From assembly GCA_036389295.1 (NCBI GenBank), contig DASVQB010000041.1, positions 124,001 through 188,000 of the forward strand: a stretch of 64,000 nt of DNA. The letters are read 5' to 3'. This stretch comes from AC-37 sp036389295 (GTDB taxonomy: Bacteria; Actinomycetota; Thermoleophilia; Solirubrobacterales; Thermoleophilaceae). Below the pieces are notes generated by a model. The model worked only from the letters and a program-made list of their open reading frames with translations. It did not search any database and had not been told where the DNA came from. How positions within the stretch are numbered: position 1 is the stretch's first letter; each line of letters begins with the position of its first letter. This document shows, in pieces, positions 41,660 to 51,360 of this stretch. The translations under genes and the position numbers were made by a program.

Positions 41660-41775
41660 GGCGGGCGGCGGCGGCGCGTCCGCGCGCCTGACTCGAAACG
41701 CTGCAGGACGTTGCCCAGTCGGGGTAGGATCGCCCCATGCCTGGGGACTCGCGATGCGCCGGGTGACGTAGCGCC

Positions 41776-44700
41776 ATGCCGCGCGCTCTGGCCCGTGTCG
41801 CGCCGCTGTCGATCGCATTGCTCGCGATGGCCTTCGCGGGGTCGCCCGCGCTCGCGGCCGCGCCGCCGAACGACGACTTCGCGAACGCCGAGACGCTGAC
41901 GGCGCCGGGCGTCGTCACGGGCACGAACGCCGAGGCGACCGAGCAGCTCGGCGAGCCGCCGCTCGCGCGGAGCGGCGGGCGCTCGGTCTGGTACCGCTGG
42001 ACGGCCCCCGCCACGGGGACCGCTGTGGTCGACGTGACCGACAGCGCCATCGAGGCCCAGGCCGCGGTCTACACGGGGGACGTCCTCGCGGCGCTCGTGA
42101 AGGTCCCCGCCACGACCGACACGTACCGCTGGCGGAGCCGGCTGCGGCTGCCGGTGGTGGCCGGCGTGACCTACTCGATCGCGGTCGAGGGCTACTCATC
42201 GTACGAGGCCGGGTCGTTCACCCTGAAGCTCGGGACGGGCGAGGCGGCGCCGAACGACTCGTTCGCGACGGCGCAGGAGCTGACCGGCACCGAGGCGACG
42301 GCCGAGGGCGACACGACCTGGGCCACCCGCGAGGCCGGCGAGCCGCTCTCCAGCGGGCCCGGCTCGATCTGGTACCGCTGGACCGCGCCCGCGGACGGAG
42401 GCGTCGAGATCGACACCGCGGGCAGCGCCTTCGACACGGTGCTGGGCGTCTACACGGGCGAGGCGCCGAGCGCGCTCACGTGGGTCGCGAGCGGGTACGA
42501 CGTCTCGAGCACGGACCGCACGAGCCTCGTCCGCTTCACCGCCCGCCGCGGCGTCACCTACCGCGTGCTCGTCAACGGCGCCGGCACCGGGGTGCTCGGC
42601 GCGGCCCGGGTCGGCCTGCGCCTCACTCCCCCGCCCGCCAACGACGCGCTGTCCGCCGCGGTCGACCTCGGCCGAGCCGCCGCCGCGGGCGCGGAGGGCG
42701 ACCTGTTCGGGGCCTCGGCGGAGGTCGGCGAGCCCGGCCACTACTCGTACGCCTCGGCGCGCCACTCGGTCTGGTACTCGTGGACGGCGCCCTACCGCGG
42801 GTCGCTCACGATCCGCGCCACGGCCTCGTTCCAGACGGTGCTCGCGGCCTACCGCGGCGACACGCCGGTCGAGCTCCAGCGAGTCGTCAACCAGCCGCAG
42901 GACTGGAACGGCGGGACGGAGCAGATCCGGGTCCGCGTCGAGGCGGGCGAGACCTACCGGATCGCAGTCGACGGCCGCTCCGACCTCACCGGGCCGTTCA
43001 CGCTCGCCCTGTCGCTGATCCCGAGCCCGCCGAACGACGACTTCGCCGACGCGCTGCCGCTGGTGGGGCCGATAGCCGAGCTCGCCGGCATCACGCTGGG
43101 CGCGACCCAGGAGCCGTGCGAGCCGGTCCACGACGACAACTACTACGACCCCTCGGTCTGGTTCCACTGGACCGCGCCGGCGAGCGGCGCCGTGACGCTG
43201 GACACCACGGGGAGCGACTTCCCGACGGTCCTCGGCATCTACACCGGCGACGTGCTGTGCAAGCTCGCGCGCGTTCCCGTCACGCGGGTGTCCGGCCCGA
43301 ACGTGCCCGCGAAGCGCGTGTTCCGGGCCGAGGCCGGCGTCACCTACCGGATCGCGGTCGACGGCGCTCGCGCGCGCACGGGCGTCTACCGGCTCTCGCT
43401 GCGGCTGGACGGCGCGCCGGCGAACGACCTCTTCGACCGGGCCGAGCAGCTCACCGGCGCGCTCGCCGCGACCGCGGGCACGAACGAGGGCGCCACCGGC
43501 GAGGCGGGCGAGCCGACGGCGGGCGGGCCGCAGGCGACCTCGGTCTGGTACTCGTGGACCGCGCCGGCGGGCGGGCTGGCGGTGGTCAAGCTGCCGACCC
43601 GCGGCCCGGGCGCGTCGCTCGGGCTGACCGCGTGGACGGGCGACGCCGTCGGGTCGCTGACCAGGGTCGGCTCGGGCTCCAGCGACACCCCGCTCCGGTT
43701 CAGGGCGGTCGAGGGGACCGCCTACCGGATCGCGGTCGACGGCACGACCGCCCTGCTCCAGGGGCCCTTCACGCTCTCGCTCGAGCTCGCGCAGCCGCCG
43801 CCGAACGACGACCTCGCCAACGCGACCGGGCTGACCGGGTCGTCCGTGACGGCGGCGGGCACGACGGTCGCGGCGACCCGCGAGGCCGGCGAGCCGGTCC
43901 ACGCCTGGGACGGCTACGGCGCGACGGTCTGGTACTCGTGGACGGCGCCGTCGAGCGGCGAGCTGAGGGTCTCGACGACCGGCGCGCCGGTCCGCGCGGT
44001 CTACACGGGCGACGCGGTGGGCTCGCTCGCGAAGGTCGCGGCGAGCGACTGGGAGTCGCTGCGGTTCAGGGTCACCGGCGGGGCGACCTACCGGATCGCC
44101 GTCGCCAACCAGACGGACTCCGCCTCGGGCGCCTTCTCGCTGACGCTGGCCCACACGCCCGCGCCGGCCAACGACGACTTCGCGGCCGCGACCGAGCTGA
44201 GCGGGCTGAGCGCGACGGTGGACGGGAGCACGGCGCTCGCGGGTCGCGAGGCCGGCGAGCCCGCCCACGGCGACTACTCCTCGAGCGCCGGCTCGGTCTG
44301 GTACCGCTGGACGGCCCCGGCGGACGGGGTGGCGTCGATCGCGCTCAAGCGGGGCTCCGGCGTCTACACCGATCCCGCCTACGCCGTATACACCGGCACG
44401 GCGGTCGGCGCGCTCGCCCGCGTCGCGCGCGGCGGCTACAGCGGCCGCCTCCGCGTGAAGCGCGGGGTCACGTACGCCGTCGCGGTCGCCGCCCAGTACG
44501 GCGGCGAGGTCGCCAGGTTCGGCCTGACGGTCGCCGAGAAGGAGATGGCGGACAACGACATGCTCGCCGACGCGATCGAGCTCTCCGGCCGGTCCGACTC
44601 CCGCGCGGGCGACGTCCTCGGCTCGACGGAGGAGCCGGGCGAGTCGGCGAGCGCGACCGCCGGCCGCGGGACGGTCTGGTACCGCTGGACCGCGCCGTCG

Positions 44701-47700
44701 ACCGGCCGCGCCACGGTGCGGATCGCGCCGCCGGCCGGGTCGTCGTACGCGCCCAGCGTGGACGTGGGCGTGTACACCGGCGACGCGATCGGCGCGCTCA
44801 CCGCGGTCGCGAAGGCGTCGTACGGCGGGACCGTCGGCTTCGACGCCGTGGAGGGCGCCACCTACCGGGTCGCGGTCGGCACCGGCTACCCGGCCTACGG
44901 GGGCGCGTTCGCGATCGAGCTGAGGCACGTCGACGCGCCGCCGAACGACGCGTTCGCCGCTGCCGAGCGGCTGGAGGGGCGGCTCACCACTGCGAGGGGG
45001 ACCACCGAGGCGGCGACCGCCGAGCCCGGCGAGCCGAGCCACTACAACGCCGCCAGGGCGTCGGTCTGGTACCGGTGGACCGCGCCGCGGACGGGGACGG
45101 TCCGGCTCGGGCTGACCGGCACGAGCCCGGTGCTCGCCGTCTACACCGGGTCCGGGGTGCAGAGCCTGACCCGGGTCGCGCAGGGCACGAGCTCGACGAC
45201 CGCCTCGCTCCAGGCGCAGGCGGGCACCGAGTACCGGATCGCGGTCGACCGGAGGTACAGCGACGGGGCCGGGCCGATCGAGCTGAGGATCGAGCAGCCC
45301 GACCCGCCGGCCGGCGACGCGTTCGCGAGCCCGACGCTCCTGAAGGGGTCCACTCCCCGGGCCTCCGGGCACAACGTGGGCGCGACGCGCGAGGCCGGCG
45401 AGCCGCCGCACGGCGGGTTCTCGTACGGCAGCTCGATCTGGTTCCGCTGGCGCGCGCCGGCGAGCGGACGGGTGACGATCGACGGCACTGGCAGCGAGCC
45501 CTACCCGCTGCTCGGCGTCTACTTGGGCGACTCGCTCGACAGGCTGACGGTCCGCGGGTGGACGTACGGCAGGACGTTCACGTTCGACGCGGTCGGCGGC
45601 GAGGTGTACCGGATCGCCCAGGACGGGGCGTACGGCGCGCAGGGAAGGACCCAGATCGCGATCCGCCACGCGGCGCCGCCGGCGAACGACGAGGTCGCCG
45701 GGGCGGCGGCGCTGACCGGCTCGACGGCCTCCGCGGCCGGCTCGAACGTCGGGGCGACCGAGCAGGCCGGCGAGCCTGACCACGCCGGCAACCCCGGCGG
45801 CGCCTCCGTGTGGTGGCGCTGGACGGCGCCCGCGGACGGGGTGCTGCGCGCGACGACGGCCGGCAGCGGCTTCGACACCCTGCTCGGCGTCTACGCGGAT
45901 CGCGCGGGGGCGGGCGCGGGCGGCGGAAGCGGCGGCTCGCTCGAGCCGGTGGCGGCGAACGACGACGCGGGCGGCGGCGTGCGCACGAGCGCCGTCTCGG
46001 CGCCGGTCCGCGGCGGGACCACGTACTGGATCGCGGTCGACGGCACCGACGACGGGCTCGGCCCCGCCGAGGGGCCGGTGGCGCTCGGGGTCGATCTCGA
46101 GGAGGCGAAGGGCTCAACAGCCGGCGGCTCCACCGCCGCCGGCGGCTCCACCTCGACCGACGCACCCGCCGCCGGCTCCACCGCCACCCCCGCGGGCGAG
46201 ACGCCAGCGGTGGAGCCGGCGGCGGCCGAGCCGACCCCGGCGGGGATGCCCGTGGTGGAGGCGCCGGTCGCGCAGGCGCCGCTCGCGGAGCTGCCGGCCG
46301 CGGAGCAGCCGGTCGCGGAGTCGCCGGCCGGCGGGCCGGGAGGCGGCTTCACGAGCGGCGGTGCGACGGAGGCGGGCGGGGCGACGGACGGACCGACCGG
46401 CACCGCTATCGACCCGCCCGCAGGGGACCCGCTGCCGATCGAGGCTCCGCCGCTGGACTCGCCGACCGCGCCGCCGCCCGCGCTGCCCGCCGAGGAGCCG
46501 CCCGCCGAGGACCCGCCCGCTTCGGACCCGCAGGGGGGCGCGCCGCCAGCCGCGCCACCGGCCGGGGACGCGTCGGGCGACGAGCCGGACGCTCAGGCTC
46601 CGCCGGCCACCGAGCCAGCGGCCGGTGAGGGACCGGGCGACGAGACGCCACCCGCCCAGGCCCCGCAAGTCGCCGCGCCACCGGCCGGGGACGCGTCGGG
46701 CGACGAGCCGCCGGCGTTCCTGCCGGTCGAGCCTCCGCCGGCGGCGCCCTCGGCTCCGCCCGCCGAAGGCTCGCCGTCCCAGCCGCCGCTCGCCGGCGCG
46801 CCGCCGATCGGCGGGTCGCCCACCGAGGCTCCGTCCGGCACGGCATCCCAGCCGCCCGCCGACGGCGCTTCGCCGTCCAGCGGGTCGCCCACCGAGGCTC
46901 CTTCCGGCACGGCATCCCAGCCGCCCGCCGACGGCGCTCCGCCGTCCAGCGGGCCGTCCACCGAGGCTCCGCCCGGGACCACGTCGTCGCCTGCAACCGG
47001 CGCTCCGCCGTCAAGCGCGCCGCCGCCCTCCGAGGCTCCGCCGGCGGGCGCGCCGGCCGGGCCGGCTCCCGAGGGCGATCTGCTCGCGGGCACGCCGCCC
47101 GCCGGCGCGCCGGTCGAGACGCCGCCGGGCGATTCGGAGGCGCCGGCGTTCCTGCCGGTCGCCGCGCCGCCGATCGACGCCGTGCCGGCCGGGCCGACGC
47201 CGGACGGCACTCCGCCGTCGCCGCCCACCGACGCCTCGCCAGCCGAGTCACCGGTCGACGCCCCGCCTGCCGACTCGCCACCCGCCGGCGAGCCGCCGGC
47301 GGACGAGCCGTCGGCGGGGGCAACGCCGGCCGGCACACCGCTGGCCCAGCCGCCGGCCGCGGAGGCTCCGCCCGTCGATCCGCTCCCCATGGCCGGTCCT
47401 CCGGCCGCGGAGGCTTCGGCGACCGAGGCCTCGCCGGCCGACGCGGTCTCGCCAGCCATCCCGCCGTCCCCGGCCGAGCCGCCGCCGGCCGCCGCCGACC
47501 CCCCGGCGGACGCTTCGCCCGCCGGCGCGCCCACGCCGCTCGCCGTCTCCGCCCGGTTCGCGCGGCAGCGGCTCGCGGCGGTCCTCTCGAAGGGGCTCGC
47601 GGGCACCGTCGCGTGCTCGCGCGCGTGCACCCTGACCGTCGTCCTGACGATCGAGCCGCGCGCCGCGCGGACGGCGAAGCTGCGCGGCACCCGCCTCACG

Positions 47701-47880
47701 ACCGCGCGCGTCACGGCGGTCGGCCGCGACGGATCGGCCACGCCGGTGCTGGTCCGCCTGGCGAGCGCGGTCCGTGCGAAGGTCCGCCGAGCGAAGGCGC
47801 TTCCCGTGACGGTGACCGTGACCGCGCGGAGCGGCGCCGAGACGGCGACCGCGACGCAGCGGCTCGACCTGCGTCGCTGA
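41776..47880 (+). CDS. Giant secreted protein: 11 beta-domain repeats, proline-rich stalk, C-terminal domain
   Basis: The 2034-residue protein has a signal peptide (to about 28). Eleven repeats of about 120 residues follow, from about 41860 to 46110. Each runs NDDFA-like start, AT-EAGEP, (S/T)VWYxWTAP, VYTG and YRIAVDG. The pattern resembles PPC (bacterial pre-peptidase C-terminal) domains. Next is a 470-residue Pro/Ala/Ser/Glu stalk of PPA/EAPP-type repeats. The protein ends in a 110-residue beta-rich domain with two cysteines (GTVACSRACTLTVVL). There is no LPxTG or membrane anchor. A role in adhesion or matrix is inferred. A TAGGAT box at 41724-41729 and a nine-codon reading frame at 41737 precede the ATG. 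Confidence 0.85.
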   Translation: MPRALARVAPLSIALLAMAFAGSPALAAAPPNDDFANAETLTAPGVVTGTNAEATEQLGEPPLARSGGRSVWYRWTAPATGTAVVDVTDSAIEAQAAVYTGDVLAALVKVPATTDTYRWRSRLRLPVVAGVTYSIAVEGYSSYEAGSFTLKLGTGEAAPNDSFATAQELTGTEATAEGDTTWATREAGEPLSSGPGSIWYRWTAPADGGVEIDTAGSAFDTVLGVYTGEAPSALTWVASGYDVSSTDRTSLVRFTARRGVTYRVLVNGAGTGVLGAARVGLRLTPPPANDALSAAVDLGRAAAAGAEGDLFGASAEVGEPGHYSYASARHSVWYSWTAPYRGSLTIRATASFQTVLAAYRGDTPVELQRVVNQPQDWNGGTEQIRVRVEAGETYRIAVDGRSDLTGPFTLALSLIPSPPNDDFADALPLVGPIAELAGITLGATQEPCEPVHDDNYYDPSVWFHWTAPASGAVTLDTTGSDFPTVLGIYTGDVLCKLARVPVTRVSGPNVPAKRVFRAEAGVTYRIAVDGARARTGVYRLSLRLDGAPANDLFDRAEQLTGALAATAGTNEGATGEAGEPTAGGPQATSVWYSWTAPAGGLAVVKLPTRGPGASLGLTAWTGDAVGSLTRVGSGSSDTPLRFRAVEGTAYRIAVDGTTALLQGPFTLSLELAQPPPNDDLANATGLTGSSVTAAGTTVAATREAGEPVHAWDGYGATVWYSWTAPSSGELRVSTTGAPVRAVYTGDAVGSLAKVAASDWESLRFRVTGGATYRIAVANQTDSASGAFSLTLAHTPAPANDDFAAATELSGLSATVDGSTALAGREAGEPAHGDYSSSAGSVWYRWTAPADGVASIALKRGSGVYTDPAYAVYTGTAVGALARVARGGYSGRLRVKRGVTYAVAVAAQYGGEVARFGLTVAEKEMADNDMLADAIELSGRSDSRAGDVLGSTEEPGESASATAGRGTVWYRWTAPSTGRATVRIAPPAGSSYAPSVDVGVYTGDAIGALTAVAKASYGGTVGFDAVEGATYRVAVGTGYPAYGGAFAIELRHVDAPPNDAFAAAERLEGRLTTARGTTEAATAEPGEPSHYNAARASVWYRWTAPRTGTVRLGLTGTSPVLAVYTGSGVQSLTRVAQGTSSTTASLQAQAGTEYRIAVDRRYSDGAGPIELRIEQPDPPAGDAFASPTLLKGSTPRASGHNVGATREAGEPPHGGFSYGSSIWFRWRAPASGRVTIDGTGSEPYPLLGVYLGDSLDRLTVRGWTYGRTFTFDAVGGEVYRIAQDGAYGAQGRTQIAIRHAAPPANDEVAGAAALTGSTASAAGSNVGATEQAGEPDHAGNPGGASVWWRWTAPADGVLRATTAGSGFDTLLGVYADRAGAGAGGGSGGSLEPVAANDDAGGGVRTSAVSAPVRGGTTYWIAVDGTDDGLGPAEGPVALGVDLEEAKGSTAGGSTAAGGSTSTDAPAAGSTATPAGETPAVEPAAAEPTPAGMPVVEAPVAQAPLAELPAAEQPVAESPAGGPGGGFTSGGATEAGGATDGPTGTAIDPPAGDPLPIEAPPLDSPTAPPPALPAEEPPAEDPPASDPQGGAPPAAPPAGDASGDEPDAQAPPATEPAAGEGPGDETPPAQAPQVAAPPAGDASGDEPPAFLPVEPPPAAPSAPPAEGSPSQPPLAGAPPIGGSPTEAPSGTASQPPADGASPSSGSPTEAPSGTASQPPADGAPPSSGPSTEAPPGTTSSPATGAPPSSAPPPSEAPPAGAPAGPAPEGDLLAGTPPAGAPVETPPGDSEAPAFLPVAAPPIDAVPAGPTPDGTPPSPPTDASPAESPVDAPPADSPPAGEPPADEPSAGATPAGTPLAQPPAAEAPPVDPLPMAGPPAAEASATEASPADAVSPAIPPSPAEPPPAAADPPADASPAGAPTPLAVSARFARQRLAAVLSKGLAGTVACSRACTLTVVLTIEPRAARTAKLRGTRLTTARVTAVGRDGSATPVLVRLASAVRAKVRRAKALPVTVTVTARSGAETATATQRLDLRR

Positions 47881-47915
47881 CGGCCCGTCAGCGGCTCGAC
47901 CCGCGTCGCTGACGG
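47857..47915. repeat. 27-bp duplication spanning the end of the giant gene
   Basis: CAGCGGCTCGACCTGCGTCG and the next seven bases (47857-47883) recur at 47889-47915 with one mismatch. The first copy encodes the last residues and stop codon. The duplication is just downstream and non-coding. Nothing else is recognisable up to 48040 except a GC-rich hairpin near 47920-47942. Confidence 0.7.
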
Positions 47916-48040
47916 GGTCGGGGGGCGGCCTGCCGGCCCCGGAAAAGGCTTTACCAACCCCTAACCCGCGCGTTGCCGGTCCCTTGCGGGTCGCCCTCCA
48001 CCATCGGAGTCACACCGATGAGCGACCGAAGGGACAGGAC

Positions 48041-48589
48041 ATGACCAAGGGATTGATCGCAGCCATCTCCGCCGCGCTGCTCGCGAGCGGGGCCGGCGTC
48101 GTGGCCGGCGCCGGCGCGCTGGACAGCAGCGGCGACAGCACGACCACCGTGCCGGGCGCCTCGGCGCCGGCCACCCAGACGACCGCGCCGGACGTGCGGC
48201 GCGAGGACCGGCGGGAGGACCGCCGTGCCGATCGCCGCGAGGACCGTCGCGAGGACCGCGGCGTCGAGGCGGCGGGCGACGACGTCCGCGAGGCGGGCGA
48301 GGACGTCCGCGGCCCGTGCGACGAGGCCGAGCACGCCGGCGACCCGCGCTGCGCGGGCGGCGGCGCGGCCGGCGGCCGGGTCGACGACCGCGGCGACAAC
48401 CGCCGCGGCGGCAACTCCGGCCCGGGCTCGGGCAACTCCGGCCCCGGCTCGTCGAGCTCGGGCCGCGGCTCGGGCGGCGACGACGACAGCTCCGGCCACG
48501 GCGGCTCCGGCCGCGGCGGCTCGGGCTCCGGCTCCGGCCACGGCGGCTCGGGCTCCGGCTCCGGCCACGGCGGTGGCGACGACGACTAG
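48041..48589 (+). CDS. Small secreted Asp/Gly/Ser/His-rich protein (A)
   Basis: I start at the ATG at 48041, which follows AAGGGACAGG; this gives 182 residues. The N-terminus is a signal sequence or anchor (GLIAAISAALLASGAGVVAGAGA). Next is a charged block of RREDRR repeats (about 70-95), a short segment with two cysteines (GPCDEAEHAGDPRCAGG), and a Gly/Ser/His/Asp-rich tail ending GHGGGDDD. The low-complexity tail could bind divalent metal. A protein of the same design lies at 50806, on the other side of the two-component genes, and shares the GGGDDD end. No family is recognised. Confidence 0.75.
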   Translation: MTKGLIAAISAALLASGAGVVAGAGALDSSGDSTTTVPGASAPATQTTAPDVRREDRREDRRADRREDRREDRGVEAAGDDVREAGEDVRGPCDEAEHAGDPRCAGGGAAGGRVDDRGDNRRGGNSGPGSGNSGPGSSSSGRGSGGDDDSSGHGGSGRGGSGSGSGHGGSGSGSGHGGGDDD

Positions 48590-48719
48590 CCGCCCCGGCC
48601 GGCGGAGGGGCCGTCCGTCGCAGCGGCCCCTCCGAAGCCGGCCACGGCCGTCGGGACGGCGCGGCTCAGCCGCCCCCCGGCGGCCTCCGGCCGTCGTCCC
48701 ACCGCCTACCCTCGACCCG

Positions 48720-49427
48720 ATGCAGCGGAAGATCCTCCTCGTCGAGGACGAGCGCTCGATCTACGAGCCTCTCGCCGAGGCGCTCGAGCGCGAGGGGTTC
48801 AGCGCCGTGACGGCCACGACGGCTGCCGAGGCGGTCAGGCTGGCGGACCGGATCGAGCCCGACCTGGTGCTCCTCGACCTGATGCTTCCCGACGGCTCGG
48901 GCTTCGACGTCTGCCGGGAGCTCCGTCGCGACTCCGCGGTGCCGATCATCATGCTCACCGCGAGGGGCGACGAGGCGGACCGAGTGGTGGGTCTCGAGCT
49001 CGGCGCCGACGACTACGTCACGAAGCCGTTCAGCGCGCGCGAGGTGGTCGCCCGGATCCGCGCGGTGCTGCGCCGGACCGGCGCGGACGGCGGCGGCGCC
49101 CCCTCGAGCCCGATCGAGGTGGCCGGCGTCCGCATCGACCCCGGCCGCCGCGAGGCGTCCAGGGAGGGCGAGCCGCTCGAGCTCGCGCGCAAGGAGTTCG
49201 ACCTGCTGCACCTGCTGATGCGCGAGGCGGGCAGGGTCGTCACGCGCGAGCGGCTGATCGACGAGGTCTGGGACGTGAACTGGTTCGGCTCGACGAAGAC
49301 GCTCGACGTCCACGTGAGCAGCCTGCGGAAGAAGCTCGGCGACGACTCCGCCGACCCGCGCTGGCTGCACACGGTGCGCGGGGTCGGCTTCCGCTTCACC
49401 GGCGCGGACGAGGAGCTCCCGTCGTGA
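48720..49427 (+). CDS. OmpR/PhoB-family response regulator
   Basis: The 235-residue protein has a receiver domain with phospho-acceptor Asp53 (LVLLDLMLPDGSG) and the conserved Lys in YVTKPF. A winged-helix DNA-binding domain follows (about 130-230, with TLDVHVSSLRKKLGDD and VRGVGFRF). It is activated by its partner kinase, whose GTG start overlaps this stop by four bases. The flanking low-complexity secreted proteins are the natural first candidates for its targets. Confidence 0.95.
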   Translation: MQRKILLVEDERSIYEPLAEALEREGFSAVTATTAAEAVRLADRIEPDLVLLDLMLPDGSGFDVCRELRRDSAVPIIMLTARGDEADRVVGLELGADDYVTKPFSAREVVARIRAVLRRTGADGGGAPSSPIEVAGVRIDPGRREASREGEPLELARKEFDLLHLLMREAGRVVTRERLIDEVWDVNWFGSTKTLDVHVSSLRKKLGDDSADPRWLHTVRGVGFRFTGADEELPS

Positions 49428-50809
49428 GCCTCCGCGGCCGCCTCGTCGCCGCGTTCGCCTACGTGCTCCTGCTGGTGCTGGTGGCGCTGCTCGTCCCCCT
49501 GGTCCTGAACCTGTCCCGGCGCGTGGACGCGGAGGTGAAGGCGGAGGCAGCCGGCCAGGCGCAGCTCGTCGCCGCCAGCGCGATCGGCCGCCTGAGCCAG
49601 CGCGACGAGCTCGACCGGCTCGTCGAGCGCGCGGCCCGCGGCATCGGCGGCCGCGTGGTGGTGGTGGACGCGCACGGGCGGCTGCTCGCCGACTCGGCCG
49701 GCTCGTCTCCCGCCGGCACCTCGTACGCGAACCGCCCCGAGATCGCGGCCGCGCTCGCCGGGCGGACCCACCAGGGGACGCGCCGCAGCGACACGCTCGA
49801 CCAGGACCTCCTCTACACGGCCGTCCCGATCGTGAGCGGCGGACGGCGGGTGGGCGCCGTGCGCGCCACCCAGAGCGTGGACGCCGTGAACGACGAGAAG
49901 CGCTCGGACGCGCTCACGCTGATCGGCCTCGGGGGGCTCGCGCTGCTGCTCGGCATCGGCGTCGCGTGGCTCCTCGCCGGCTCGCTCGCCCGGCCGCTCG
50001 CCGCGCTGGCGGCCGTCGCCCGCCGGATCGGCGCCGGTGAGATGCACGCGCGCGCGAAGGAGACCGGGTCCGCCGAGCAGCGCGACGTCGCGCGGGCCTT
50101 CAACGAGATGACCGACCGGCTCGCGCAGGCGCTCGTGGCGCAGCGGGAGTTCGTCGGCAACGCGTCGCACCAGCTGAGGACGCCGCTGACCGGCCTCAAG
50201 CTCAGGCTGGAGGCCGCCGGGGCGAAGACCGGCGACCCCGCGATCGCGCGCGACCTGCACGCGGCGGAGGCGGAGCTCGACCGGCTCGAGACCCTGCTCG
50301 GCGAGCTCCTGACCCTCGCGCGCGAGGCGGAGCGGCCCACCGAGGGCGAGCCCGTCGAGCTCGGCCGCGCCGCGCGCGCCGCCTGCGACCGCTGGCGCTC
50401 CGCCGCCGAGCGGTCGCAGCACGAGCTGGCGCTGGCCGGCAACGGCGAGGTCTGCGTGATCTCGTCCGGGTCGGACCTCGCCGTGGTGCTCGACAACCTC
50501 GTCGAGAACGCGATCGCCTACTCGCCGGCGGGCTCGCGCGTGGAGATCGACTGGGGCGTCGAGGGGGCGCGCGGCTGGCTGGCCGTCCGCGACGAGGGCG
50601 ACGGGTTCGCCGACGGGGACGCCGAGCGCGTCTTCGAGCGCTTCTTCCGCGGCAGCGCCGGGCGCGGCAGGCCCGGGACCGGCCTGGGGCTCGCGATCGT
50701 CGACACCCTCGCCCGGCGCTGGGGCGGCACGGCGACCGCCGCCAACCGCGAGGGCGGCGGGGCCGCCGCCGCGGTGGCGCTGCCGCTCGCCGAGGAGGAG
50801 GAGCTGTGA
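49424..50809 (+). CDS. Sensor histidine kinase
   Basis: The 461-residue protein has a transmembrane helix at about 8-30, an extracytoplasmic sensor of about 130 residues, a second helix at about 165-187, HAMP, HisKA with His249 (FVGNASHQLRTPLTGL) and an HATPase domain (N-box DNLVENAIAYSP; GTGLGLAIV). It autophosphorylates and passes phosphate to the regulator encoded just upstream. Its stop overlaps the start of the following small secreted-protein gene (GTGA). The three genes are therefore co-translated, which ties the small protein to the sensory system. Confidence 0.95.
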   Translation: MSLRGRLVAAFAYVLLLVLVALLVPLVLNLSRRVDAEVKAEAAGQAQLVAASAIGRLSQRDELDRLVERAARGIGGRVVVVDAHGRLLADSAGSSPAGTSYANRPEIAAALAGRTHQGTRRSDTLDQDLLYTAVPIVSGGRRVGAVRATQSVDAVNDEKRSDALTLIGLGGLALLLGIGVAWLLAGSLARPLAALAAVARRIGAGEMHARAKETGSAEQRDVARAFNEMTDRLAQALVAQREFVGNASHQLRTPLTGLKLRLEAAGAKTGDPAIARDLHAAEAELDRLETLLGELLTLAREAERPTEGEPVELGRAARAACDRWRSAAERSQHELALAGNGEVCVISSGSDLAVVLDNLVENAIAYSPAGSRVEIDWGVEGARGWLAVRDEGDGFADGDAERVFERFFRGSAGRGRPGTGLGLAIVDTLARRWGGTATAANREGGGAAAAVALPLAEEEEL

Positions 50810-51255
50810 GGTCGGCCTGGGCGCTGATCGGGATCGGGCTCGTCGGCCTCGCGCTCGCCGCCGGCATCGGCCTCGGCGTGAACTCGGTCACCGGCGACTC
50901 GATCGGGCTGTCCGCGGAGCCGCTCGGCGCCGGCGACGAGCTCGCGCCGGACCGCGAGCGCCGCGAGCGGAGCCGCGAACGCCAGCGGGAGCGCGAGCGC
51001 CGCGCCGCGAAGCGGCGCGAGCGGCGAGCACGGGAGCGGGAGCGGCAGCGGGAGCGCGAGGACCGCACGACCACGACCCCCGTCCAGCCGGCCCCCGCGC
51101 CGCGGACGACCTCGGGCGACGATCACGGCGGCGACCGGAGCGGCCGCGGCGGGGACGACGGGTCCGGGTCGAGCGGCGGCTCCGGCAGCGGGTCGAGCGG
51201 CGGCTCCGGCAGCGGTTCCGGCGGGTCGGGCCGCGGCGGCGGGGACGACGACTGA
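50806..51255 (+). CDS. Small secreted or anchored Arg/Glu- and Gly/Ser/Asp-rich protein (B)
   Basis: The 149-residue protein starts at a GTG coupled to the kinase stop. It has an N-terminal hydrophobic helix (about 5-27), a highly charged RER/RQRERE helix (about 50-85), a Thr/Pro-rich hinge and a Gly/Ser tail ending GRGGGDDD. It has the same architecture and end as the protein at 48041 but lacks the cysteines. The arrangement suggests a ligand-binding accessory protein of the two-component system, perhaps for cations, but this is inference. Confidence 0.75.
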   Translation: MRSAWALIGIGLVGLALAAGIGLGVNSVTGDSIGLSAEPLGAGDELAPDRERRERSRERQRERERRAAKRRERRARERERQREREDRTTTTPVQPAPAPRTTSGDDHGGDRSGRGGDDGSGSSGGSGSGSSGGSGSGSGGSGRGGGDDD

Positions 51256-51271
51256 CCCGGGGTCTCGGAGG

Positions 51272-51356
51272 CGGCTCGTGCCCCCCCGGTGCGACGCACC
51301 GCGCGTCGGCACCGGCTCGTGCCCCCTCCCCCCGGTGCGACGCGGCGCGCGTCGGC
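51272..51356. repeat. Two tandem copies of a 40-bp hairpin-forming unit
   Basis: CGGCTCGTGCCCCC, CGGTGCGACGC and GCGCGTCGGC recur at 51272-51310 and 51313-51356. In the first copy CCGGTGC plus GACGC pairs with GCGTC plus GCACCGG with one bulged base (51286-51315). It is probably the terminator of the two-component transcript and it insulates arsR. Confidence 0.65.
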
Positions 51357-51360
51357 TTAA

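Noticed and set aside
42196..45783. Very long open frames on the minus strand and other frame opposite the giant repeat protein
   Set aside because: They are Arg/Ala/Gly-rich shadows caused by high GC content, lack recognisable domains, and mirror the periodicity of the real gene.
41860..46110. Regular repetition resembling a CRISPR or satellite array
   Set aside because: The period is about 380 bases, stays in frame and encodes a conserved protein domain; the DNA identity between units is low.
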